DNA of 64,000 nucleotides from Balanoglossus misakiensis (Eukaryota; Hemichordata). Numbering within the stretch: position 1 is the stretch's first letter; every line of letters begins with the position of its first letter. Of the stretch, positions 13,267 through 29,629 are shown piece by piece. The stretch covers positions 1,240,001 to 1,304,000 of the forward strand of contig CM082588.2 in assembly GCA_040954595.2 (NCBI GenBank), read 5' to 3'. The notes below the pieces were generated by a model. The model was not told the DNA's origin, made no database searches, and saw nothing but the letters and a program-made list of their open reading frames with translations. The translations under genes were made by a program, and so were the position numbers.

Positions 13267-15951
13267 ATGAGCAAGTCTCATAGTATCGAGGATCTTCCCA
13301 CCAACAGTGGGATGGAACACCGGAAGAGTACAAGGACTCTCCATCAGAGGAGGACGCAGCCAACGACAGAGAGGAAACAACTTCCTGGAGATAGCAGAGA
13401 AATTATGATGATGGCGAAGAAGAAGGCTAGTCATCAAGCTAAGCAGGTCCAGGACTTCAAGAAGGATATACAGAGATTAATGCGACGAAAAGATGGTAAG
13501 AGAATGAGTCCTCCTACACGAGAAAGACACCCTGGCTCTCAAGTCATGAAAGCTGAACGGAAAACATCAACTCAAAGTCAAAAAGTCAATCACAAGATGG
13601 TCAAACCGAAGCCAAAGGTTCCAAAGTACCAACGTGTCTCGATTAACTCACCAATGGAACTGGAATACTACATGGGATCGATCAAAGTCAACAATCGCCG
13701 GGAAACCATGGCAACTGTAGAAATGGAGATGTCAGGATACAAGAAGACAAAACCCAAAAGTTCTTCTCCCATCCGTACAAGCAAAGACGACTCAGATTCC
13801 ACTGGTTCAGACAAAGATGATTCAGATGATGTCAGTTTGGATATGGATGAGTTAGAAGGCCGTGTTTCAGAAGTAGTGGCTCCAAAGATTGAGAGATCTG
13901 CTGAGACCAACATCGTGAAACCAGGCGCCAACCTACACGAAAGAGAAGTCTCTCCCCAGACGTCTGGATCCGACAACAATCTTGACCTTGATGTCAAAGA
14001 AGACGAACCATCAAGTAGCTCTCTCGATGCAGCGTATTCCTCAAAAGTTGATGCGGATGTACCACTAAAAGACACTGCAGTGATGAAAAATGACACACCT
14101 GCATCTGGTGAGATGTCGACTGCACTGGATCTTGAAGTACCCATTGAAAACAGCAAGATGCTTCAAGACAACTTCACCTATGTACCAGATACTGCAGCTA
14201 GTCCAATGGAGGCTTTATCAGTCGTCAAAGCAGATACACTAGAAGCTGTACCAGAAGCCATAACTGCTGATAGAAGTCACACAGTCACTTCATCACAAGA
14301 GACAATGGATGCAGGAGATGTGTCAGCCAAGACAACTTCTGCCACTACTGATGACATCATCCCATTAACAGGACACCAAGAACTGGTTGAGTCCAACACT
14401 ACATCACACAGTACAACTGAGAAACAGGAGAATGCTGCAAATGACTGTGTATCCAGTATGAACACAACAGCAACCTGTATTAAGCAGGGATGTCCAAGTC
14501 ATCCACAGCAACCACCAACTGTAGGGAACACAGAAGTTCTTAGTGACATTGTGACAGAACATGGAAAGGTGGACTTGAGTGTTAGCCAGCCTAGTATTGC
14601 CAAAACTGTCAGATGGGATGATGAAGTGAGAGAAATGAGAGCAGTGGATGGCAGTTACAGAAGAAGTGATAGAATTCATGGAAGTAATGACCAGGAAGAG
14701 AATGAAGAGCCACACAATTCAAGATACCCCTTTGAGATGACCATTCCTCAAGAAGTGTCTCAAAATTTGGACGTCTTGAAGACATTTGCAACCAGTAAAT
14801 ATGTCTTGTGCAGACCAGTGAGAATTCCAAGTACTGTTGATGGATGCGATAAGTTCAACCTTGAGGCCGGCATAATTCCTCCAGAGGTGGTTGTGAAGTT
14901 GGCAAAGTTAGCAAGTGAACGTGAGCGCCTGAGGACTCTGGGTGCACTGCCACCAGCAGTAGATGAAGTACAAGAAGATACATACATACCTGAAGAAGTT
15001 TCCAGAAATTTGGACATCTTCAAGACATTTGCATCAGGCAACCTTGTTCTGTGTAGACCAGTGACAATTCGAAGTGGTAACGGTGAAGAAGGTGGCATTT
15101 CCCTACCAGCTGGCCCAATTTCAGAAAATACCCAAAACCTTCTGAAGAAGATGTCACAAGGCGAGCCACAGTTACAGATGTCCCTTCCTGAGGAATTTTC
15201 CAGAAATCTGGACATTTTCAAGACATTTTCATCTGGAAAACTTGTGCTGGTTGACAACACACCTCAACCATTAACTGAACGTCTGGATGTGAAGAAAGCC
15301 ATGGCAACCAAAGTGACAAAGCCAGCGCTTAAATTCAAGCCTTTTGTGCCAAAACCTTGCACTGAATGTGAAGAGATGAATGCAGAATTGATGACCAGTG
15401 GCACTGAAAGTACCCAGACACCACTTCGAAACCAGAACCAGAAGAAGCCAAAACTCTGCAAGACATGTGAAAGAAAGAAGAAACTCAGAGAATATATTGA
15501 TGAAAGACTGAAGAACATTGTAGACATTAAAATGAAGAAGACATACTCAAAGGATACTCGTAAAGAGGAAATAGAGAACCAAACTTTGGTGAATTCAGAT
15601 GAAGGTGCCCAGCTGGCAGTATCTACTGACATCCCATCACATGACAATGCTGAAAAGAGGGAACCAGAACCATTGATGACATTGAACTTGCCTGCAGATG
15701 ATGCTGATGTCATAAGTGGTGATGGGCAGGAGCTGAATGCTGATGAAAATAATAACCAGAAGATGACAAATGGACAGGCAGTGACTGATTTGCTTCCAGC
15801 AACCTTGGACAACTCTGAAGTTGATGTGAGCCCCAAAGCAGTGACCAATCATCTGTGGATATCGTCGATAATGTCATGCAAACAGATGGCTGTCCCCATG
15901 GGACTGTACAGAGGGACGAAACTCAAAACAAGACTGTGTTTGAAACTGTGA
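13267..15951 (+). CDS. unrecognised ~894-residue protein with three internal repeats
   Basis: One long open exon; I chose the ATG at 13267 because it follows a good acceptor (TATAACAG) and upstream in-frame sequence looks like intron. The N-terminal ~130 residues are Lys/Arg-rich; the middle (~200-480) is acidic and Ser/Thr-rich with no recognised fold. A motif of the form PEE(V/F)SRNLDIFKTFASGK followed by VLCRPV recurs three times, at about 14742, 14990 and 15184, 65-80 residues apart. Two CxxC pairs (CTEC at ~15360, CKTC at ~15457) lie downstream among basic residues and could bind a metal. I do not recognise the family. The last ~36 residues look out of frame: a more plausible acidic tail, ending in TGA-TAA-TAA at 15990, runs in another frame. 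No canonical AATAAA is obvious nearby. Confidence 0.75.
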   Translation: MSKSHSIEDLPTNSGMEHRKSTRTLHQRRTQPTTERKQLPGDSREIMMMAKKKASHQAKQVQDFKKDIQRLMRRKDGKRMSPPTRERHPGSQVMKAERKTSTQSQKVNHKMVKPKPKVPKYQRVSINSPMELEYYMGSIKVNNRRETMATVEMEMSGYKKTKPKSSSPIRTSKDDSDSTGSDKDDSDDVSLDMDELEGRVSEVVAPKIERSAETNIVKPGANLHEREVSPQTSGSDNNLDLDVKEDEPSSSSLDAAYSSKVDADVPLKDTAVMKNDTPASGEMSTALDLEVPIENSKMLQDNFTYVPDTAASPMEALSVVKADTLEAVPEAITADRSHTVTSSQETMDAGDVSAKTTSATTDDIIPLTGHQELVESNTTSHSTTEKQENAANDCVSSMNTTATCIKQGCPSHPQQPPTVGNTEVLSDIVTEHGKVDLSVSQPSIAKTVRWDDEVREMRAVDGSYRRSDRIHGSNDQEENEEPHNSRYPFEMTIPQEVSQNLDVLKTFATSKYVLCRPVRIPSTVDGCDKFNLEAGIIPPEVVVKLAKLASERERLRTLGALPPAVDEVQEDTYIPEEVSRNLDIFKTFASGNLVLCRPVTIRSGNGEEGGISLPAGPISENTQNLLKKMSQGEPQLQMSLPEEFSRNLDIFKTFSSGKLVLVDNTPQPLTERLDVKKAMATKVTKPALKFKPFVPKPCTECEEMNAELMTSGTESTQTPLRNQNQKKPKLCKTCERKKKLREYIDERLKNIVDIKMKKTYSKDTRKEEIENQTLVNSDEGAQLAVSTDIPSHDNAEKREPEPLMTLNLPADDADVISGDGQELNADENNNQKMTNGQAVTDLLPATLDNSEVDVSPKAVTNHLWISSIMSCKQMAVPMGLYRGTKLKTRLCLKL

Positions 15952-15992
15952 CAAGAACCATTTTAGAATTTATAGTTCAAGGATTTGGATGA

Positions 15993-16740
15993 TAATAAGA
16001 GACACTGTGGTTTTATCTAGCTTCAAGGACTTCTGATCTGGTGCCTGTGTTTTTGCTGAAAGTGACCCTGCCAAGTCAATGCAATGGATTCCAATCGCGA
16101 GCAGCCTCAACGAATGTGACATTTTATTGACTTTTGAGACTTAACCCTGACTGAATTGAGAAATGAGATGGACAGTTACTGTGCCGCATATTGGATGAAA
16201 ACTTTCACTAGTTATGACTAGTTAGTGGAGTGATGCATCCAAATGACTCTATACAGACTCTATACATATACTGTAAATATGATTAAAAAAAACTTTTTTA
16301 AGAGAAGGAAAACTCAAGTATGCACACAAAGAAGGTGACGGACCAAACACTTATGTCTTTTGTGAAATCTGATATCAAATGCACTTTCATGTATACATTT
16401 TCTTGTTCTTTGACATTATTTTAAGACATGTAAATACATATTAATTGAAAAGAAATATGTTTATAGTGTTGTGTACTTTAATGTATGTGTGTGGTCGAAG
16501 CGAGAGACAAACTAGCGCCCTCATATGTACATTCAAAGTATTTCTTTTGTTTTTAAAGGGGCATTGACCTTGCTAAGCAGCGTCGGTGTCCCCAACATGG
16601 CTGCTTACCTAGCGACGTAAAAGCGTCAGACTTATAAGCATGAATCATTTTGCTGAATAAGGTGTTTTGGAAATGACAAAGTAGTAATCTCAGATGTTCA
16701 ACAAAACATTACTGTGACGATCGCCAGTCTTACTACAAGT
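15993..16740. other. 3' UTR of the preceding gene and CHD1L promoter region
   Basis: AT-rich to ~16480. From 16560 it turns GC-richer with AACATGGCTGC (a YY1-like site) containing an eight-codon upstream ORF (ATG at ~16598, stop TAA). A compact TATA-less promoter for CHD1L is likely here. Confidence 0.4.
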
Positions 16741-16748
16741 TTCCACTC

Positions 16749-22799
<6,051 letters not shown>

Positions 22800-23562
22800 A
22801 GGGACAATTAAGTCTCTCTCTCGCAGGCCTTTTCCCATTAATTATTTTTGATACAAGACACTGTTCATGTTATTCTACATGTGGATATATAAAGAATCAA
22901 CATTCAACGACACATACTTCCATCCCGTTTGTAGGATATAAGAGTAAAAATGAATAAAAGGTAAACACGGATTATTCATTTTGGTGAGTTTTTCACTCTC
23001 GTGTCTACAAGTTGGATGGAAGTTGTGTGTGGTTGAACTTTTGGCAATGTGATGCAAATGTTGACAAGGACAGAGACACTTACTTCTATGACTTAGAAAA
23101 GCTTGCTCCTATGAGTGGTATAGCTCTCTTTTCTAAGTCACAGGAACAATCGGCAACTGAATAAGACATAATTGGTGCAATGTGTCTCGGTTTTATTGAG
23201 ACATCCACAGCTTACAGTAGCTGCGCCCCCTAGCGGTCCAGTGACAGTATATTATATTCAATGTCTTGAATTTCATTTTGATTTCCACAGCAATTTATTT
23301 GCAGAAGCAAATGCCAATTGATCAATTAAAATAGCATTAGGGCAAAGACATTGTCACGGAACCATGAGCAGAATTCATTGCAAATTTTTCGTTTTAATTT
23401 TTACAAGTTTTGGGGTTGCTTTGTCAGCAGCAGTTTAGACAACCTTTCTGTTGTCGCTTAAACAAACAGAAGTATCCAAATTGAAAACATTTTGAAAATT
23501 TAGTGATTTCTAATACTGCTCCCAGCTTTCGAAGAGAAAAGGGGATAGAGAGAGGAAAGAGG

Positions 23563-23595
23563 ATAATTGATTGTATCATTGATACAATCAATTAT
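23563..23595. repeat. 33-nt palindrome with 16-bp perfect arms
   Basis: Arms ATAATTGATTGTATCA and its exact reverse complement are separated by a single T. It could extrude as a cruciform or mark the centre of a collapsed foldback element. No gene is adjacent. Confidence 0.85.
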
Positions 23596-23740
23596 ATGCA
23601 AGAGTGAAGATGCAATGTATGCATGCCATTCCAGAAAGCTAGAAAATGGAAATAGTATGCATTCATAAGCAATAGAGAGAGAGATACATGTGTTGAAGCT
23701 AAATCAACTCACACCTATCAGGTCTTGAGAGAGCAAGTCT

Positions 23741-23998
23741 AATCCAATTTTGGTCAATTTGAGTAAATTACATTAAGTTTAAACATGGTCGTCCAACTTT
23801 GTAATTGTATACATTTTGTCTTAAACAATTCAATCCAATTTTGATCAATTTGAATAAATTACATTAAGTTTAAACATGGTTGTCAAACTTTGTATATAAA
23901 ACAATTCAATCCAATTTTGATCAATTTGAATAAATTACATTAAGTTTAAACATGGTTGTCCAACTTTGTAATTGAATACATTTTGACTTTATAAAGTT
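23741..23998. repeat. three-copy direct repeat (91/76 bp spacing)
   Basis: Copies begin at about 23741, 23832 and 23908, each with CCAATTTTGATCAATTTGAA and AAATTACATTAAGTTTAAAC. The middle copy lacks roughly 15 bp present in the outer two. Confidence 0.85.
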
Positions 23999-24407
23999 TT
24001 CAAATTGCCCATATCCCTTCAGCTACGCCATTACCATTGAGCCTAAAATATTAATGTTAGTTGTTACGCGCAAGTTACTATGTTAGTGGTTACGCTTATA
24101 ATTAGGCTGAAATGGTAAATCCGAAGATCACTGGACCCACAAGTTATGGAGTTAAAGCATGAACGCTGCGGCCGCATTTAAATGAGCTATGTGGGAAATC
24201 CATTGATCTTCAGACTGGCTGATCACTGAAAATTTGATGTGCATGTCAATAAATAAAAATCCCCATACGACATTAAATAGGCATCATTCTGCCAGAAGTT
24301 GGACAAGTTGGACTTGACATCAATTTGCTTTGTGCTTGAATAAAAAAGAAATCGCTTACTTTTGAGTAAAATTTTGAAGTATAGTAATTTGTGATACAGT
24401 CAAAAAT

Positions 24408-26870
24408 AGTCAATTTGTGTATAATTGTAAAATATTAACTTGCTCTCTCTTTGACATTACAATCTACTGTTACACTACAAAATACAATAATTAAAACTGA
24501 CAATAAAATGTTCATCATTAACAGTAACTGCAATCTTCTGGGTTCTTCTTGGGCTGTATCAACCAAAGCACATCATCCAAGCCACAGAAATCTTCAACCT
24601 GTAATAAGTGGGCACCATATCCAGTCTTGTTCTTCTCCATTACCAGTCTAGATGTTTTCCAGTGAAGTGGGCACCATATCCAGTCTTGTTCTTCTCCATT
24701 ACCAGTCTAGCTGTTTTCCAGTGAAGTGGGCACCATATCCAGTCTTGTTCTTCTCCATTACCAGTCTAGCTGTTTTCCAGTGAAGTGGGCACCATATCCA
24801 GTCTTGTTGTTCTCCATTACCAGTCTAGCTGTTTTCCAGTGAAGTGGGCACCATATCCAGTCTTGTTCTTCTCCATTACCAGTCTAGCTGTTTTCCAGTG
24901 AAGTGGGCACCATATCCAGTCTTGTTCTTCTCCATTACCAGTCTAGCTGTTTTCCAGTGAAGTGGGCACCATATCCAGTCTTGTTCTTCTCCATTACCAG
25001 TCTAGCTGTTTTCCAGTGAAGTGGGCACCATATCCAGTCTTGTTCTTCTCCATTACCAGTCTAGCTGTTTTCCAGTGAAGTGGGCACCATATCCAGTCTT
25101 GTTCTTCTCCATTACCAGTCTAGCTGTTTTCCAGTGAAGTGGGCACCATATCCAGTCTTGTTCTTCTCCATTACCAGTCTAGCTGTTTTCCAGTGAAGTG
25201 GGCACCATATCCAGTCTTGTTCTTTTCCATTACCAGTCTAGCTGTAAAAATTAGTCAATTTGTGTATAATTGTAAAATATTAACTTGCTCTCTCTTTGAC
25301 ATTACAATCTACTGTTACACTACAAAATACAATAATTAAAACTGACAATAAAATGTTCATCATTAACAGTAACTACAATCTTCTGGTTTCTTCTTGGGCT
25401 GTATAAACCAAAGCATCTGATTTTCCAGTGAAGTGGGCACCATATCCAGTCTTGTTCTTTTCCATTACCAGTCTAGCTGTTTTCCAGTGAAGTGGGCACC
25501 ATATCCAGTCTTGTTCTTTTCCATTACCAGTCTAGCTGTTTTCCAGTGAAGTGGGCACCATATCCAGTCTTGTTCTTTTCCATTACCAGTCTAGCTGTTT
25601 TCCAGTGGAGTGGGCACCATATCCAGTCTTGTTCTTCTCCATTACCAGTCTAGCTGTTTTCCAGTGGAGTGGGCACCATATCCAGTCTTGTTCTTCTCCA
25701 TTACCAGTCTAGCTGTTTTCCAGTGGAGTGGGCACCATATCCAGTCTTGTTCTTCTCCATTACCAGTCTAGCTGTTTTCCAGTGGAGTGGGCACCATATC
25801 CAGTCTTGTTCTTTTCCATTACCAGTCTAGCTGTTTTCCAGTGAAGTGGGCACCATATCCAGTCTTGTTCTTCTCCATTACCAGTCTAGCTGTTTTCCAG
25901 TGAAGTGGGCACCATATCCAGTCTTGTTCTTCTCCATTACCAGTCTAGCTGTTTTCCAGTGAAGTGGGCACCATATCCAGTCTTGTTCTTCTCCATTACC
26001 AGTCTAGCTGTTTTCCAGTGAAGTGGGCACCATATCCAGTCTTGTTCTTCTCCATTACCAGTCTAGCTGTTTTCCAGTGAAGTGGGCACCATATCCAGTC
26101 TTGTTCTTTTCCATTACCAGTCTAGCTGAAAAAAATAGTCAATTTGTGTATAATTGTAAAATATTAACTTGCTCTCTCTTTGACATTACAATCTACTGTT
26201 ACACTACAAAATACAATAATTAAAACTGACAATAAAATGTTCATCATTAACAGTAACTACAATCTGCTGGTTTCTTCTTGGGCTGTATAAACCAAAGCAT
26301 CTGATTTTCCAGTGAAGTGGGCACCATGTCCAGTCTTGTTCTTCTCCATTACCAGTCTAGCTGTTTTCCAGTGAAGTGGGCACCATATCCAGTCTTGTTC
26401 TTCTCCATTACCAGTCTAGCTGTTTTCCAGTGAAGTGGGCACCATATCCAGTCTTGTTCTTCTCCATTACCAGTCTAGCTGTTTTCCAGTGAAGTGGGCA
26501 CCATATCCAGTCTTGTTCTTCTCCATTACCAGTCTAGCTGTTTTCCAGTGAAGTGGGCACCATATCCAGTCTTGTTCTTCTCCATTACCAGTCTAGCTGT
26601 TTTCCAGTGAAGTGGGCACCATATCCAGTCTTGTTCTTCTCCATTACCAGTCTAGCTGTTTTCCAGTGAAGTGGGCACCATATCCAGTCTTGTTCTTCTC
26701 CATTACCAGTCTAGCTGTTTTCCAGTGAAGTGGGCACCATATCCAGTCTTGTTCTTTTCCATTACCAGTCTAGCTGTTTTCCAGTGAAGTGGGATCCATA
26801 TCCAGTCTTGCTCTTTTCCAGTGCAGTGGGGTCCATATCCAGTCTAGTTGTTTCCCATTACCACTCTTGG
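24408..26870. repeat. 59-bp satellite in a higher-order array
   Basis: A 59-bp unit (containing GTGGGCACCATATCCAGTCT and CCATTACCAGTCTAGCTG) is repeated about 11 times from 24604, about 12 from 25424 and about 9 from 26306, then decays by 26870. Each block is preceded by the same ~180-bp linker (starting AGTCAATTTGTGTATAATTG at 24408, 25253 and 26137), so the linker-plus-units form a higher-order repeat with periods of about 845 and 884 bp (884 is close to 15 units). Four successive units (from ~25600) share GTGGAG instead of GTGAAG, and some share TTCTTTTCC, showing local homogenisation. The unit length is not a multiple of three and there is no sustained ORF. Confidence 0.95.
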
Positions 26871-26983
26871 TCAGTATTTTCCGGATACTGAATCTTTGAA
26901 TCCATCAGCTCTGCATGCGTTCTTGAAATTTGCTTTAACTATCTGACACTTTACCTGGTGAGTACCACTTTTCACATCTTTAC

Positions 26984-27535
26984 CTGGAAACCCGTACATG
27001 TACATCATCCAAGCCAAAGAAATCTGCAATCTGTAATAACTTACAAGAAACTGTTAAGCATGCATTGTGTTTTACAACCCCCCTCTGCTTGCTCAACCAA
27101 ACTTTAATTAGTACCTGAAATGAAGAAGAAATAATATGTTACATCATGTTGGGATTCTAACAAAAGCTGACTGAAGCTAACAAAGGAAATGTTTAAGTTA
27201 GGTCAAATAAACTAAAGCACATAATCACAAAGTTGATTCGTATCAGAATGAAGTCTGCTTACCAATGATTAGTTGAACCGTAAGTACCATCATCACCAGG
27301 CGTCGAGTTGTCGTCACTGTGAATCTTCTCTGGCGTTGGCAGCATTCACTTGAACTTCAATCTGTAATAACTTGGAGTGGGGTCATCCCAGCCACAGAAA
27401 TCTGCAATCTGTAATAACTTACAAGAAACTGTTAAGCATGCATTGTGTTTTACAAACCCCCTCTGCTTTACTTTACCAAACTTTAATTAGTATCTGAAAT
27501 GAAGAAGAAAAAATATGTTACATCATCTGTTGGGA
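26984..27535. repeat. tandem ~376-bp block flanking the satellites
   Basis: A segment with AATCTGCAATCTGTAATAAC and CTGTTAAGCATGCATTGTG occurs at about 27020-27155 and again at 27398-27530. Part of it (CATCATCCAAGCC-A-AGAAATCT) also occurs at 24566. See the findings for the larger duplication it belongs to. Confidence 0.75.
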
Positions 27536-27589
27536 TATTTGAAGAGAATTTCATGAAAAATACTGATCACCATTAAACAACCATCAATT

Positions 27590-29260
27590 CAAACAGCCAA
27601 TGTATCTTTATCCCCCTTTATCTTAAGCACCCAATATTAGTTTTACCCTTGATAACCCCTACACATCTCTCTATTCTCCTTTGGGAGAATGAAAAGTTTT
27701 TTACACAATATTACACATTTTAAGCAATATATTTGCTGTTGCTATAGACACCACACTATGTTTACAACCCCCCTTTAACTTAAGCACCCAAGTTTACCCT
27801 TGATTAACCCAACACATCTCCCTATTCTCCATTGGGAGAATGAAAAGTTTTTTACACAATATTACACATTTATAGCAATATATTTGCTGTTGCTATAGAC
27901 ACCACACTATGTTTACAACCCCCCTTTAACTTAAGCACCCAATTTTACCCTCGATTAACCCAACACATCTCCCTATTCTCCTTTGGGAGAATGAAAAGTT
28001 TTTGCACAATATTACACATTTATAGCAATATATTTGCTGTTGCTATAGACACCACACTATGTTTACAACCCCCCTTTAACTTAAGCACCCAATTTTACCC
28101 TTGATTAACCCAACACATCTCCCTATTCTCCTTTGGGAGAATGAAAAGTTTTTTTTGCACAATATTACACATTTATAGCAATATATTTGCTGTTGCTATT
28201 GACACCACACTATGTTTACAACCCCCCTTTATCTTAAGTATCCAATTTTACCCTTGATTAACCCAACACATCTCTCTATTCTCCTTTGGGAGAATGAAAA
28301 GTTTTTTACACAATATTACACATTTATAGCAATATATTTGCTGTTGCTATTGACACCACACTATGTTTACAACCCCCCTTTAACTTAAGCACCCAATTTT
28401 ACCCTTGATTAACGCAACATATCTCCCTATTCTCCTTTGGGAGAATGAAAAGTTTTTTTGCACAATATTACACATTTATAGCAATATATTTGCTGTTGCT
28501 ATAGACACCACACTATGTTTACAACCCCCCTTTAACTTAAGCACCCAATTTTACCCTTGATTAACCCAACACATCTCCCTATTCTCCTTTGGGAGAATGA
28601 AAAGTTTTTTTGCACAATATTACACATTTATAGCAATATATTTGCTGTTGCTATAGACACCACACTATGTATACAACCCCCCCCCCCCCCCTTATCTTAA
28701 ACACCCAATTTTACCCTTGATTAACCCAACACATCTCCCTATTCTCCTTTGGGAGAATGAAAAGTTTTTTACACAATATTACACATTTATAGCAATATAT
28801 TTGCTGTTGCTATAGGCACCACACTATGTATACAACCCCCCCCCCCCCCCCCTTTATCTTAAGCACCCAATATTAGTTTTACCCTTGATAACCCCTACAC
28901 ATCTCTCTATTCTCCTTTGGGAGAATGAAAAGTTTTTTACACAATATTACACATTTATAGCAATATATTTGCTGTTGCTATAGACACCACACTATGTTTA
29001 CAGCCCCCCTTTATCTTAAGCACCCAATTTTACCCTTGATAACCCTTAACACATCTCCCTATTCTCCTTTGGGAGAATGAAAAGTTTTTTTACACAATAT
29101 TACACATTTATAGCAATATATTTGCTGTTGCTATAGACACCACACTATGTATACAACCCCTTTTATCTTAAACACCCAATTTTACCCTTGATTAACCCAA
29201 CACATCTCCCTATTCTCCATTGGGAGAATGAAAAGTTTTTTTACACATATACATTTATAT
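27590..29260. repeat. ~151-bp satellite array, 11 copies
   Basis: The marker GGGAGAATGAAAAG recurs at about 27683, 27834, 27985, 28135, 28288, 28439, 28591, 28751, 28919, 29071 and 29222. Spacing is 150-153 bp except two longer intervals caused by poly-C expansion. Each unit carries TTAAGCACCCAATTTTACCC, CAATATATTTGCTGTTGCTA and a small hairpin (ATTCTCC TTTG GGAGAAT). Poly-C runs near 28678 and 28836 reach 14 or more bases. No ORF. Confidence 0.95.
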
Positions 29261-29354
29261 TTAATATGAAAATTTCCCAACCCCTTTCTATTGCACTTTT
29301 TAAGATATCAAAACCATATCAGTTATTACACATGGGTCTAAACTACATGTACTA

Positions 29355-29625
29355 ACCAATCACAAAGTCGATTGTATCAAAATGAAGTCTGCCTACCTCT
29401 GATTGGTTAAACCACAAGAACAAAAGACACGTCATCACCAGGCGCCGAGCTGTCGTCGCGTCACTGAGATTCTTCGCTCGTTGGCAACAATTTCTCCCGC
29501 CATGGCGTTGGTTCTTCGGAAGTTGGCAGCATTTCCCCCGACATGGCGTTGGTTCTTCGGAAGTTGGCAGCATTCCCCCCGATATGGCGTTGGATTTTCG
29601 GAAGACCTGAAAGACAAACTGAAAC
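29355..29625. repeat. 41-bp minisatellite and duplicated flank
   Basis: ATGGCGTTGGTTCTTCGGAA starts at 29502 and 29543, with a diverged third copy at 29584, a 41-bp period. The sequence before it (29355-29500) is a diverged copy of 27216-27365, sharing GAAGTCTGC and CATCACCAGGCG. Confidence 0.8.
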
Positions 29626-29629
29626 ATGA

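Larger units (their letters stand above)
22800..24400. other. gene-free stretch rich in inverted and direct repeats
   Basis: No coding segment seen. It holds a 13-bp inverted repeat (23089-23140), a near-perfect 33-nt palindrome (23563-23595), a three-copy direct repeat (23741-23998) and a 24.1-kb inverted repeat around a NotI site. These look like relics of small non-autonomous elements. Confidence 0.6.

Noticed and set aside
24600-29260. CRISPR-like array
   Set aside because: Units are contiguous 59-bp and 151-bp satellites without unique spacers, in an animal genome.
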